From Sphingopyxis sp. (GTDB taxonomy: Bacteria > Pseudomonadota > Alphaproteobacteria > Sphingomonadales > Sphingomonadaceae): 64,000 nt of DNA. Below the pieces are notes generated by a model. The model had not been told where the DNA came from. It made no database searches and saw only the letters and a program-made list of their open reading frames with translations. A program made the translations under genes and the position numbers. Positions 26,198-35,655 of this stretch are shown here, one piece after another; position 1 is the first letter of the stretch; each line of letters starts with the position of its first letter. The stretch lies in the NCBI GenBank assembly GCA_016793775.1, contig JAEULK010000030.1, forward strand, positions 33,813 to 97,812, read 5' to 3'.

Positions 26198-27367
26198 TCA
26201 GCTCAGCGGCTTGTCGTAGATCTGATAGACGCGGTTGACCTTGGCATCGATCGCCTTGGCGACCGCGTTCATGCCCTGATTGTCGTCGAGCACCCAGCCG
26301 AGGTCGCCGCGCTTGGTGCCATAATGCGCGACCGCGTCGCGGCGGATATATTCGATCATCATGAAGGCCAGCGTGCTCGCCATGCGGCTGTTCTGCAGGC
26401 TTTTCGCGACGCCCATCAGCGGCACGCGCAGCGTCCGGCTCTTGGGCTTGCGCAGCCACCACAGCAGGCGCGCCCAGTTGAAGGGCAGCAGCGATCCTTC
26501 CATGTCGATCAGCAATTCGTTGATGTTGGGCAGCACGATGATGAAGGCGACCGCGACGCCGTCGAGCTCCGCCACCCGCACAAAATCCTCGAACACCAGC
26601 GTTTTGAGCTTCTTGCCGACAAAGGCGATCTCGCTGTCGGTCAGCGGGACGAAGCCCCAATTGTCCGACCAGGCGTCGTTGAGCAGCCCCATGATGAGCG
26701 TCGCTTCGGCGTCGAAATTCTTCTTGTTGACCTTGCGGATGCGAATGCGCTCATTCTTGGCGCCCGCCGCGACGATGCGATCGATCAGCGGCGGGAAACC
26801 CTCTTCGACGGGCAGGTCGTAATTGATCAGCTTCTTGACCGGGCGATAACCATCGGCCTCGATCCACGCCCGATAGAGCGGGCTGTTGTGGCCCATCATC
26901 ACCGTCGGCGGATTGTCGAAGCCCTCGACGAGCAGGCCGGGTTCGTCCCAGATCGAGATCGACAGCGGGCCGAGCGAGCGGTGCATGCCCTGGCCGCGCA
27001 GCCAGTCTTCGGCGGTGACGAGCAGCGCGTGGGCCACTTCGGCATCCTCGGCCTCGAGAAGGCCCCAATTGCCGGTGCCGGGTCCCATGCCCTGTTCGAC
27101 CGGCTGCGCGAGCGCGAGGTCGTCGATATGCGCCGAGATGCGGCCGACCGTCCGGCCATCGCGGCGCGCGGTGAACAGCTGTGCCTTGCCATGTTCGAAC
27201 CAGGGATTTTTGCCCGGGGTGAGCAGCGCGAGAGCCTCGCCCTTCAGCGGCGGCACCCACGCCGGATCGCCGCGGTTCAGGCGATAGGCGAGCTCGACGA
27301 ACTCGCGCTTGTCGGCCTTGGTCTTGACGGGATGGATGGTGACGGGGCCCTGATGATGTGCGGCCAT
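26198..27367 (-). CDS. GNAT-superfamily-like protein, 389 aa
   Basis: Cytosolic protein with an N-terminal block (NRGDPAWVPPLKGEALALLTPGKNPWFEHG) and a C-terminal acyltransferase-like part (DNQGMNAVAKAIDAKVNRVYQIYDKPL), the pattern of long GNAT-like proteins of unknown substrate found in many alphaproteobacteria. RTVGRISAHID fits the central GNAT beta strand. AGGAAA precedes the ATG. Divergent from the desaturase gene. Confidence 0.72.
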   Translation of the reverse strand: MAAHHQGPVTIHPVKTKADKREFVELAYRLNRGDPAWVPPLKGEALALLTPGKNPWFEHGKAQLFTARRDGRTVGRISAHIDDLALAQPVEQGMGPGTGNWGLLEAEDAEVAHALLVTAEDWLRGQGMHRSLGPLSISIWDEPGLLVEGFDNPPTVMMGHNSPLYRAWIEADGYRPVKKLINYDLPVEEGFPPLIDRIVAAGAKNERIRIRKVNKKNFDAEATLIMGLLNDAWSDNWGFVPLTDSEIAFVGKKLKTLVFEDFVRVAELDGVAVAFIIVLPNINELLIDMEGSLLPFNWARLLWWLRKPKSRTLRVPLMGVAKSLQNSRMASTLAFMMIEYIRRDAVAHYGTKRGDLGWVLDDNQGMNAVAKAIDAKVNRVYQIYDKPLS

Positions 27368-27479
27368 GGCTGGTTTCCTGAACGATGTGCCCTATATCTG
27401 TGGCGAGGCATTAGGGCATGACGATGGCGCTGGCGACCCGCATTCGGCCATTTTGCTGCCATGAAATCATGGTGAGGAC

Positions 27480-28622
27480 ATGGATATGACGACGATCAAT
27501 CCCCCCGCCGATCGGATCGCGACCCCCTTCGTGTCCGGTGCGGCCAAGACGCCCCCATCGGCGGACGCCGACAAGAGTCGGAAGTCGTCCATCGCCGACG
27601 ACAAGGCGATGCTGCGTGCGGCGTCGGAGCTGACGCGCGATCTCGTCAACCCCAGCGCGCGCATCTATTGGACCGATTTCCTCGGCTCGGCGCTGCTCGG
27701 CTATGCAGGCGTCGCGGGCGCGATCCTGTCGCCGTCGACCGGCTGGGCGCTGGCATCGGCGCTGGTCGCGGTGCTCGCGCTCTACCGCGCGGGCAGCTTC
27801 ATTCACGAACTCACCCATATCCGCAAAAATGCGCTCCCGGGCTTCCGCCTCGCGTGGAATATCCTCGTCGGCGTGCCGATGCTGATCCCGTCCTTCCTCT
27901 ACGAAGGCATCCACAGCCTGCATCACAACCGCACCAAATATGGCACGGTCGAGGACCCCGAATATCTGCCGCTCGCGCTGATGAAACCGTGGACGGTGCC
28001 GCTGTTCGTCATCGTCGCGGCCTTTGCGCCGATCGCGTTGCTGTTCCGCTTCGCGGTGCTGACGCCTTTGTCTTTCCTGATCCCGCCGCTGCGCAAGCTG
28101 GTGATGGAACGCTATTCGGGCCTTATCATCAACCCGCTGTTCCGCCGCCGCCCGCCCGAGGGCGAGTTCCGCCGCCAATGGGCGTGGCAGGAGGGCGGCG
28201 CCTGGGTCTGGTCGACCTTGCTGATCGTCGCGGGCGTGCTCGGTTGGATTCCGCTGCGCGCGCTGCTGATCTTCGGCGCGATCGCCTCGACGACTTTGGT
28301 GTTCAACCAGATCCGTACGCTCGTCGCGCATCTGTGGGAGAATGACGGCGGCGAACTCACCGTCACCGCGCAGTTCCTCGACAGCGTCAATGTGCCGCCG
28401 CCGGGGCTGTTGCCCGAACTGTGGGCGCCGGTCGGGCTGCGTTATCACGCGCTGCACCACTTGCTGCCCGGCGTGCCTTACCACGGCCTCGCCGAGGCGC
28501 ACCGCCGGCTGAAGGACGCGCTGCCCACAGACTCGCAATATCATGGCGCCAATTATAACGGGCTGCCGGGGCTGGTCGTGCGGCTGGTGCAGGGATCGGC
28601 GCGGGGCGGGGCTGCGGTCTGA
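27480..28622 (+). CDS. Membrane fatty acid desaturase family protein
   Basis: 380-residue di-iron membrane enzyme. The three histidine boxes are FIHELTH (about residue 105), HSLHHNRTKYG (about 143) and HALHHLLPGVPYH (about 324), with hydrophobic helices between them. The family includes acyl-lipid desaturases and related hydroxylases; the substrate cannot be assigned. The long polar N-terminus (about 60 residues) is unusual but in frame with GAGG before the ATG. Confidence 0.87.
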   Translation: MDMTTINPPADRIATPFVSGAAKTPPSADADKSRKSSIADDKAMLRAASELTRDLVNPSARIYWTDFLGSALLGYAGVAGAILSPSTGWALASALVAVLALYRAGSFIHELTHIRKNALPGFRLAWNILVGVPMLIPSFLYEGIHSLHHNRTKYGTVEDPEYLPLALMKPWTVPLFVIVAAFAPIALLFRFAVLTPLSFLIPPLRKLVMERYSGLIINPLFRRRPPEGEFRRQWAWQEGGAWVWSTLLIVAGVLGWIPLRALLIFGAIASTTLVFNQIRTLVAHLWENDGGELTVTAQFLDSVNVPPPGLLPELWAPVGLRYHALHHLLPGVPYHGLAEAHRRLKDALPTDSQYHGANYNGLPGLVVRLVQGSARGGAAV

Positions 28623-28671
28623 TCTGGAGCGCTTTCGCGAATATTCGCTTGGCGGAGTTGCCCCCAATTCT

Positions 28672-28775
28672 CGTCATGCTGAACTTGTTTCAGCATCCAT
28701 GGCCTGAACTCGAATGTGACCGCTGCGCCGAAGGGAACGACAGGCCATGGATGCTGAGACGAGTTCGGGATGACG
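28672..28775. repeat. Dispersed palindromic repeat (CGTCATGCTGAACTTG family)
   Basis: CGTCATGCTGAACTTGTTTC with CAGCATCCATGGCCTG (28672-28706) is mirrored by CAGGCCATGGATGCTGAG and GTTCGGGATGACG (28741-28775). Between the convergent desaturase and lptG genes. This family is very common in sphingomonads and relatives, from memory. Confidence 0.75.
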
Positions 28776-28811
28776 ATGCGATGAACCGTCGCCTTTCGCC
28801 CGAAACGAACC

Positions 28812-29909
28812 CTATTCCTCGGTCCGGATCAGGATCATTTCGCCGATCAGCGCGAACAGGATGAACGGTCCCCACGCCGCCAGGAACGGCGAATAAGCCC
28901 CCAGATCGCCCATCGCGAGCGCAAAATTGTCGGCGACGAAATAGGCGAAGCCGAGCGCCATGCCCAAAATCGCGCGCACGAACAATTTGCCCGAACGCGC
29001 CAGCCCGAACGCCGCGACGGCGCCGAGCAGCGGCATCAATATCGCCGACAGCGGCCCCGAAATCTTGTGCCACAGCACGCCCTTCAGCGCGCTCACCGGG
29101 CGCCCCGCGGCCTCGAGTTCGTCGATGGCGCGGCTCAGCTCGAGGAAGGGCAGTTGCTCGCCCTTGACCTGCGCCAGCGTGAATTGGTCGGGCGCCACGC
29201 CCTTCGCCGCGATGATCGTGCCCAGCGGCTGGAGCGTGCCCGAGCGGCGGATGAAGCGTTTGGCGTTCGTCAGCTCCCACCCGCCCGCGACCGCACGCGC
29301 GCTGTCGGCCGACAGGATCGACGACAGCACCCCGCCGGTGCGTTCATAGATGGTGACCTTGTTCAGAACCACCGCCGGGCCGCCGGTCTGCACCGTGCCC
29401 GCGTTGATCAGATCGTCGCCGGCGCGCACCCAGATGTTGCTGCGCACGCCATTGTCGATCGGGACCTTGGCATATTGGACCTTTTGCCACGCCGCGAGCG
29501 CGGCGGTCGAGCGGGTGACGATGCGTTCGTTGAACGCAAAACTGATCCCGGCGACAAGGAAAGCGGCGAGGAACAATGGCGCGAGCACCTGATGCGCCGA
29601 CATGCCGGCGCCCTTCATCGAGATCACTTCGCTGTTCTGGTTGAGCGTCATCAGCGTCAATATGGTGCCGAGCAGCACCGAAAAGGGCAGGAAGGTCTCG
29701 ATGATCTGCGGGATGCGCATGCCGACATAGCGCCACACGTCGCTGTCGCTGTTGCCAGCGACCGCCAGGATCTTGCCGCTCTCGCCGAGCAGGTCGAGCG
29801 TCTGGAGGATCAGCACCAGCGCGAACAGGATCGCGAAGGTGCGGACCAGGAACAGGCGGCCGACATAAAGCGCCATCGTGCGCGACGGGAAAAAGGACAA
29901 TTGATGCAT
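28812..29909 (-). CDS. lptG: LptG-type permease of the Lpt lipid-export ABC transporter
   Basis: 365 residues in the YjgP/YjgQ pattern: three N-terminal membrane helices (LYVGRLFLVRTFAILFALVLILQTLDL...), a periplasmic beta-jellyroll, then three C-terminal helices. LptF and LptG form the inner-membrane core that extracts lipopolysaccharide for transport to the outer membrane. Sphingomonads replace LPS by glycosphingolipids, so the cargo here may differ. Start inside the lptF stop (ATGA overlap), second gene of the pair. Confidence 0.9.
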   Translation of the reverse strand: MHQLSFFPSRTMALYVGRLFLVRTFAILFALVLILQTLDLLGESGKILAVAGNSDSDVWRYVGMRIPQIIETFLPFSVLLGTILTLMTLNQNSEVISMKGAGMSAHQVLAPLFLAAFLVAGISFAFNERIVTRSTAALAAWQKVQYAKVPIDNGVRSNIWVRAGDDLINAGTVQTGGPAVVLNKVTIYERTGGVLSSILSADSARAVAGGWELTNAKRFIRRSGTLQPLGTIIAAKGVAPDQFTLAQVKGEQLPFLELSRAIDELEAAGRPVSALKGVLWHKISGPLSAILMPLLGAVAAFGLARSGKLFVRAILGMALGFAYFVADNFALAMGDLGAYSPFLAAWGPFILFALIGEMILIRTEE

Positions 29910-31129
29910 CAGGCGGCGCCCTCGGCAAGCCGCGGCTTGCGCTGGAACAGGCGGGCGAGCGCGCGGACGCGCTGGCCGACCTTTGCCGCGACCCGTTCGA
30001 GCGCGCCGATCGGCTGGCCGCCCGGCACATGCGCGGTCTGATAATACATCCACACCGCGAGCGCGGCGAACAGCAGGAAGGGCACCCATAGCGCGATCAG
30101 CGGATCGACCCCGCCGCGCGCGCCCAGATCCTCGGCATATTCGTTGATCTTGTGCTGGGTGACCAGCAGCACGATCGACAGGAAAATGCCGAGCGACGAG
30201 GTCGATCTCTTCGGCGGGATGGCGAGCGCGATCGCGATCAGCGGGATCAGGAACATCGACACCACCTCGACGATGCGGAAATGGAAATTCGCGCGCGATT
30301 CGAGGCGGGTCTGCACGGTCTGGCGGCTGTCCTTGCCCGCGACGAACAGCTCGGGGATGGTCATTTCGCGGTCGGCGCCGCCGCGGGTGCGAAAGGCGTC
30401 GATCTTGGGCAGGGGGATCGGCAGGTCGTGATTGTCGAAGGTCAGCACGCGCGGCACCGCGAATTTCGGCGATTCGTGGATCAGCACCCCCTGGGTCAGG
30501 CGCAGGATGATCGTGTTCGGATCGTCGGTGGCGAGGAACTGGCCGCGCGCCGCGGTCGCCGACACGCTCTGTCCGTCCTTCTGCTCGCCGCGCACGAAAA
30601 TCCCGCGCAGCGACCGGCCCTCGTTCGAGCTTTCCTCGATGCGCAATGTCATCCGCTCGCCGAGGTTGGTGAATTCGCCGACCTTGATCGATGCGCCGAG
30701 CGCCCCCGACCGCAGCTCGAACTGCAGGCCTTCATAGGCGTAGCGCGCATAGGGCTGGATGAACCCGACGATCGCAAGGTTGAGCAGCGCGAGCGTGATC
30801 GCGAAGGCATAGGGCACGCGCAGCAGCCGCCCGAAGCTCATGCCCACGCCCTTCAGCACATCGAGCTCGCTCGACGTCGCGAGCCGGCGAAAGGCCAGCA
30901 GGATACCGAGCATCAGCCCGATGGGGATGCCGAGCGACAGATATTCGGGGATCAGATTGGCGAGCATCTTCCACACGACGCTGACCGGGCCGCCTTCGGT
31001 GGCGACGAAATCGAACAGCCGCAGCATCTTCTCCAGCACCAGCAGCATCGCGGACAGGACCAGCGTGCCGAGCATGGGAAAGAAGATGAGACGCGCGATG
31101 TAGCGGTCGATGGCGGGCAATCTATTCAA
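29909..31129 (-). CDS. lptF: LptF-type permease of the Lpt lipid-export ABC transporter
   Basis: 406 residues. The start MNRLPAIDRYIARLIFFPMLG and the SLGIPIGLMLGILLAFRRLATSSELDVLKGVGMS block are characteristic of LptF, with a periplasmic domain (FTNLGERMTLRIEESSNEGRSLRGIFV) and C-terminal helices. Partner of LptG and LptB. ATGA coupling to lptG. An Arg-rich C-terminal tail of about 40 residues follows the last helix. Confidence 0.92.
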   Translation of the reverse strand: MNRLPAIDRYIARLIFFPMLGTLVLSAMLLVLEKMLRLFDFVATEGGPVSVVWKMLANLIPEYLSLGIPIGLMLGILLAFRRLATSSELDVLKGVGMSFGRLLRVPYAFAITLALLNLAIVGFIQPYARYAYEGLQFELRSGALGASIKVGEFTNLGERMTLRIEESSNEGRSLRGIFVRGEQKDGQSVSATAARGQFLATDDPNTIILRLTQGVLIHESPKFAVPRVLTFDNHDLPIPLPKIDAFRTRGGADREMTIPELFVAGKDSRQTVQTRLESRANFHFRIVEVVSMFLIPLIAIALAIPPKRSTSSLGIFLSIVLLVTQHKINEYAEDLGARGGVDPLIALWVPFLLFAALAVWMYYQTAHVPGGQPIGALERVAAKVGQRVRALARLFQRKPRLAEGAA

Positions 31130-31251
31130 GCTTTCGTCGCCCCATCACCATGATTTGGCCGCAAATGATTCCGATATGCCGATTCAAGGGCGACAGGGAC
31201 CCGTGCCGGCTTTTGGCTGGCATGGCTATAGCCACTGGGAGCTAATGCGTC

Positions 31252-31725
31252 ATGTCGAAATTTGTGTCGACGTCACTCTGCATCATTCTGCTGGCGGCCA
31301 CGGCGCCGGCGCAGGCTTTGGGGCAGGTCCTGTCGAACGACCTGTCGAAGTGCAAGAGCGGACCGTCCACGCTGGTCCAGATCAGCGGAATCAAGAGCGG
31401 CGGCGGCAAGCTGCGCATTCAAAGCTATCGCGCCACGTCCGCCGACTGGCTGGCCAAGGGCCGTTGGGTCACCCGGACCGAGATTCCCGCGCGCGCCGGG
31501 TCGATGACCGTGTGCGTGCCGCTGCCCGCGGCGGGCAGCTATGGCATCGCGGTGCGTCATGACGTCAACGGCAACGGCAAGACCGACCTGTCCTCGGACG
31601 GCGGCGGCATGTCGAACAACCCGAGCATCAACATCTTCAACCTCGGCAAGCCGAACTACAAGAAGACCGCCTTTGCGGTCGGCGATGCGCCAAAGACGAT
31701 CACGATCAGCATGAAATATATGTAA
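31252..31725 (+). CDS. DUF2141 exported protein
   Basis: 157 residues with a signal peptide (STSLCIILLAATAPAQA). The DUF2141 fold is recognisable by GGGKLRIQSYRAT, VCVPLPAAGSYGIAVRHDVNGNGKTD and FAVGDAPKTITISMKYM. Function unknown; the D-x-N-x-N-x-D motif (DVNGNGKTD) looks like a calcium-type loop. Six bases before the diacylglycerol kinase-family gene, so probably co-transcribed. Confidence 0.85.
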   Translation: MSKFVSTSLCIILLAATAPAQALGQVLSNDLSKCKSGPSTLVQISGIKSGGGKLRIQSYRATSADWLAKGRWVTRTEIPARAGSMTVCVPLPAAGSYGIAVRHDVNGNGKTDLSSDGGGMSNNPSINIFNLGKPNYKKTAFAVGDAPKTITISMKYM

Positions 31726-31731
31726 GGATAT

Positions 31732-32703
31732 ATGTCCAGCGTCGCGCTCCTTTCCAATCCACGCTCGACGGGCAACCGTGCCCTGTTGCCGCGGGTTCGC
31801 GAAATTTGCGCCGCGCATCCGGACATTTTCCATTATGAGGTCGAGGACGTCGACCAGATCGGCGAAGCGATCCGCACCATCGCGATGGTGTCCCCGCGCA
31901 TCATCGTCATCAACGGCGGCGACGGCACCGTCCAGGCGGCGCTGACCGAGCTGTATTCGGGCGGCCATTTCGACGGCTCGCCGCCGCCGGTCGCGGTGCT
32001 GCCCAACGGCAAGACCAATTTGATTGCGCTCGACCTCGGCGCCGAGGGCGATCCGCTGAAGGCGCTCGAGCGCGTGATCGAGCTGGTCGAAGCCGGCCGG
32101 ATCGAGGATCATGTCGTCCAGCGCCAGCTGATCTCGCTCGACAGCGGCACCACCCGCCCGGTGCTCGGCATGTTCCTCGGCGGCGCCTATCTCGCCGACG
32201 TGATGCTCTATTGCCGCAACCGCATCTATCCGCTCGGCCTGCCCAACGGGCTGTCGCATGTGCTGGCGGCGATCCTCGGCCTGTTCGCGATGCTGCTCGG
32301 CATCGGCGGCGGCCGGCTGCCGCCCAAGCCGCAGCCGATGGTCGTGTCGCTGGTCCGCCAGGGCGAATTGCACGGCAAATTCTCGCTGCTGATCATCACG
32401 ACGCTCGAAAAATTGCTGCTCAGCATCCGCACCAACGACAGCCCGGGCCCGCGCGGCCAGATGAAATTGCTCGCGGTCGAGCGCGGCGCCGGCGCGCTGC
32501 TCCGCATGCTCGGCGCGACCTTCCGTGGTACGCTGGGGCAAAACCCGCTCGAGGGCGTGCATTTCCAGCGCGGCGACGAGATTCGTATCGAGGGCGAGAA
32601 GTCGAACGTCATCCTCGACGGCGAGATTTTCGTGGCCAAGGCGGGGCGCCCGATCGTGCTGACCTCGACCGAGCCGGTGCCCTTCCTGCGCCTTGCCGCC
32701 TGA
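31732..32703 (+). CDS. Diacylglycerol kinase-family lipid kinase
   Basis: 323 residues of the DAGK catalytic superfamily. VALLSNPRSTGN at the N-terminus, INGGDGTVQAALTEL (nucleotide-binding GGDGT, about residues 63-67) and AVLPNGKTNLIALDLG are clear. The usual GGTxNDFAR reads NGKTNLIA here, which suggests a substrate other than plain diacylglycerol (sphingoid or glycolipid are possible). AAGGAT precedes the ATG. Followed by a Tam41-like gene, with serine palmitoyltransferase nearby. Confidence 0.85.
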   Translation: MSSVALLSNPRSTGNRALLPRVREICAAHPDIFHYEVEDVDQIGEAIRTIAMVSPRIIVINGGDGTVQAALTELYSGGHFDGSPPPVAVLPNGKTNLIALDLGAEGDPLKALERVIELVEAGRIEDHVVQRQLISLDSGTTRPVLGMFLGGAYLADVMLYCRNRIYPLGLPNGLSHVLAAILGLFAMLLGIGGGRLPPKPQPMVVSLVRQGELHGKFSLLIITTLEKLLLSIRTNDSPGPRGQMKLLAVERGAGALLRMLGATFRGTLGQNPLEGVHFQRGDEIRIEGEKSNVILDGEIFVAKAGRPIVLTSTEPVPFLRLAA

Positions 32704-32713
32704 GGGCGCGATC

Positions 32714-33577
32714 ATGTCCGACAGCCTGACCGACCTGGTCCGCGCCGAACTGTCCACCCCCGTCGATCCGCGCGCGCGCGCGATGGCGGCGGCGATCGCG
32801 GCCTTATATCCGGGGTCGGCGCGCGCGGTGCTGTTTTACGGCTCCTGCCTGCGCGAAAGCGAACTCGACGGGCTGATGCTCGACTTCTACCTCATCGTCT
32901 CGGACTATGGCGACGCCTATGACCGGCGCTGGCTGGTGGCGGCGAACCGGCTGATTCCGCCGAACGTCTTTCCGTTCCAGCACGACGGGCTGATCGCCAA
33001 ATATGCGGTGCTCAGCGAGGCCGACTTCGACCGGCTGAACGGTCCCGAGACGCGCAACGTATCGGTTTGGGCGCGCTTCGCCCAGCCGTCGCGGCTGGTG
33101 TGGGCGGTCGACGATACGGCGGCCGCGCGCGCGGTGGCGGCGGTGTCGCGTGCGGCGCCGACTTTGCTCGCCGCGGCGGGCCGTATCGACGGCGAAGACA
33201 CGCTCGATTGGTGGCGCCGCGCCTTTTCGCTGACCTATTCGGCCGAACTGCGCGCCGAACGCCAGAGCCGCGCCCAGTCGGTGGTCGATGCCGATCCCGA
33301 CCGCTACCGCCGCTTCGGCCCGCCCGCGATCGCCGCGATCGCCGCGGGCGCGCGCAGCGGCGGCTGGCTGCGCCGCCGCGCTGAAGGCAAGGCGCTCAGC
33401 ATCGTCAGGCTGGCCAAGGCCAGCCTGACCTATGCCGGCGGGATCGATTATCTGGCGTGGAAGATCAACCGCCACGCTGGCACCAAGATCGAGATCAAAC
33501 CCTGGCAGCGGAGATGGCCGCTGGTGGCGGCGCTGACCCTGGTGCCGAAGCTGATGAAGAGCGGGGCGATACGGTAG
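32714..33577 (+). CDS. Nucleotidyltransferase-like protein resembling Tam41 CDP-DAG synthase
   Basis: 287 residues, soluble. FYGSCLRESELDGLMLDFYLIV (split at 41-62) has the nucleotidyltransferase GS motif (43-44) and acidic residues at 52 and 57. It is followed by AANRLIPPNVFPF, IAKYAVLSEADF and a QPSRLVW segment. Their order (YGS, DFI, N-rich, KYGV, RxxKPV) resembles mitochondrial Tam41, which makes CDP-diacylglycerol from phosphatidate and CTP. The preceding lipid kinase could supply the substrate. Assignment is by motif pattern only. 10 bases after the kinase gene. Confidence 0.6.
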   Translation: MSDSLTDLVRAELSTPVDPRARAMAAAIAALYPGSARAVLFYGSCLRESELDGLMLDFYLIVSDYGDAYDRRWLVAANRLIPPNVFPFQHDGLIAKYAVLSEADFDRLNGPETRNVSVWARFAQPSRLVWAVDDTAAARAVAAVSRAAPTLLAAAGRIDGEDTLDWWRRAFSLTYSAELRAERQSRAQSVVDADPDRYRRFGPPAIAAIAAGARSGGWLRRRAEGKALSIVRLAKASLTYAGGIDYLAWKINRHAGTKIEIKPWQRRWPLVAALTLVPKLMKSGAIR

Positions 33578-33580
33578 GTT

Positions 33581-35542
33581 TTAGCCGAACGCCGCGACCT
33601 TCTCCGCCGAGCGCGGTTCGCCGCTCCGCCGGATCGCCTGTTCGAGCTGGGTCAGCGTAAAGGGTTTCCGCAGCACGTCATGGTCGCCGAAACTCGCGAT
33701 CTCGCTCGCGTCGCCCGCGAAGCCGGTGACGAACAGGATCGCGATATCGGGCCAGCGCGCCTTCAGCCCCGCGACCATCTCCGGCCCGGTCAGCTCGGGC
33801 ATCAGCACGTCGGACAGGATCAGGTCGAAACCATGCGCCTCGACCAGCGCCTCGGCGGCGCGCGGGTCGCTGCACGCGACCGCGCGGTGCCCCAGTTCCT
33901 CGACCGCTTCGACCGTCGCGGTCAGCACGCGCGGGTCGTCCTCGACCACCAATATATGGAGCGCGTCGCTCGCCAGCGGCGCGGTGGCGGCCGGGGCGGC
34001 GGCGGTTTCGACCGGCATCGCGGCGGGCTGGCGCGCGACGGGCAGCAGCATCGCGACGCTGGTGCCTTCGCCCTCGGTCGACTGGATCTGCACCTCGCCG
34101 TCCGACTGGCGGCAGAAAGCGAAGACCTGGCTCATGCCCAGGCCGGTGCCCTGGCCCGCGGGCTTGGTCGTGTAAAAGGGATCGAAGACGCGCTCGAGCA
34201 CCTCGGGCGACATGCCGCAGCCGGTGTCGATCACCTGCACCGCGAGCGCCGCGGGCTCGTCCTTTTCGTCGTGCAAAGTGCGGATCGTCAGCGAACCATG
34301 GCCCTCCATCGCATCCCGCGCATTGACCGCGAGGTTGAGCAGCGCATTTTCGAACTGCTGGCGGTCGAGCCACGCCGCCAGCCCCGGCGCCTGCAAATCG
34401 AGCGTCAGCGCGATGCGGTCGCCGATCGTGCGTTCGATCAGTTCGGCGAAGGCGGCGATGCTTTCGTCGACGACCATCATCTCGGGCCGCGCCGGCTCCG
34501 ACCGCGCGAAGGCGAGCAGGCGGCGGGTCAGGTCGGCGGCGCGGTTGGCGCCGTCGAGCGCGTTGTGGATGTGCCGCTGCGCCTTGTCGGGCGCGTCGGC
34601 GAGCCAGCGCTGCGCGAGTTCGAGCCCGCCGACGACGACCGCGAGCATGTTGTTGAAGTCGTGCGCGATGCCGCCGGTCAGCTGGCCGACCGCTTCCATC
34701 TTCTGCGCCTGGCGCAGCTGGTCCTCGGCCGCCGCGCGGTCGGCCATTTCGCTGCGCAATGCGACGTTGGCGCGCGCCAGCTCGGCGGTGCGGTCGGCGA
34801 CCGCCGCCTCCAGCTCGGCGGCGCGCTCGCTTTCGGCGAACTGCTCGCGCCGTGCCAGCCGCCGTTCGCTCTCGGCGCGGATGAGCGAGAAGGTCGCGGT
34901 GATCGCGATGATCGCCGCTGCGGCGCCGAGCAGCGAAAAGAGCAATATCGCCTGGTTCAGGCTGTCGCGGTCCGACGCCGCGATCCGGTTGCGTTCGGCA
35001 AGCAGGGTGCGTTCATTCTGGATCAGCTGGGTGAGCAGCCGGTCGATGCGGATCAGCGCCGCGTCATGGCCCGCGGCATTATATTTGGAGATGGCGGCGA
35101 CGGTCTGCCGGTAATTGGCGCTGAGCGCCGCATCGCCGAGCTGCGTGCCGCGCCGGTCGAGTTCGGTCGTCAGCTGCGCGACCAGTTCGGCTGCCTTGGG
35201 ATTGTCGCGGACGTTGCGCCGCAGCAGGTTCAGATATTGCCGCGCCACCCCCCATTGCTGCTGATAGACGCGGCCATCCTCTTTCTGCAGCCCGACCGCG
35301 AAGCGCCCGAGCGCGGCCTCGGCGCGCGCCAGCGCGGCGTCGAGGCTGCGTGTTTGCGAGATCACCTCCAGGCTGTGCGCCTGCCAGCCGAGCGAGCGGT
35401 CGTAATTGTCGTTGGCGCGGGTGACGAGCAGGACGAGCGCGACGACGACCCCGGTCAGGATCGCGCCGACGCCGATCGTCAGCCAGAAGCGAACCCGCTC
35501 CCGCCGACTGTCGTTTTCGCTGTCATAATCCCGCTCGAACAC
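33581..35542 (-). CDS. CHASE3 hybrid sensor histidine kinase with receiver domain
   Basis: 653-residue membrane sensor kinase. Order: TM helix (about 21-41), periplasmic CHASE3-like helical domain (about 45-195), TM helix (197-221), coiled coil, HisKA with phosphorylated His294 in GGIAHDFNNML, HATPase (N407 box, DTGCGM, GQGTGLGMS), then a C-terminal receiver (VVEDD, phospho-acceptor Asp578, Lys626). The HDFNN box places it in the HWE-independent NtrB/PdhS-like hybrid group. Starts at a GTG. The separate response partner is not in the window. Confidence 0.9.
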   Translation of the reverse strand: MFERDYDSENDSRRERVRFWLTIGVGAILTGVVVALVLLVTRANDNYDRSLGWQAHSLEVISQTRSLDAALARAEAALGRFAVGLQKEDGRVYQQQWGVARQYLNLLRRNVRDNPKAAELVAQLTTELDRRGTQLGDAALSANYRQTVAAISKYNAAGHDAALIRIDRLLTQLIQNERTLLAERNRIAASDRDSLNQAILLFSLLGAAAAIIAITATFSLIRAESERRLARREQFAESERAAELEAAVADRTAELARANVALRSEMADRAAAEDQLRQAQKMEAVGQLTGGIAHDFNNMLAVVVGGLELAQRWLADAPDKAQRHIHNALDGANRAADLTRRLLAFARSEPARPEMMVVDESIAAFAELIERTIGDRIALTLDLQAPGLAAWLDRQQFENALLNLAVNARDAMEGHGSLTIRTLHDEKDEPAALAVQVIDTGCGMSPEVLERVFDPFYTTKPAGQGTGLGMSQVFAFCRQSDGEVQIQSTEGEGTSVAMLLPVARQPAAMPVETAAAPAATAPLASDALHILVVEDDPRVLTATVEAVEELGHRAVACSDPRAAEALVEAHGFDLILSDVLMPELTGPEMVAGLKARWPDIAILFVTGFAGDASEIASFGDHDVLRKPFTLTQLEQAIRRSGEPRSAEKVAAFG

Positions 35543-35655
35543 CGGAACCTTGTACCGGACAAGCGCCGTGCCGCAAAGCCGCGAACGAGTCGCGCGGCGC
35601 CCGCCAAATCAACTCGCCCCGAAAAGGAGTCGGGTTGTCGGCGGACGCGCTCGCT

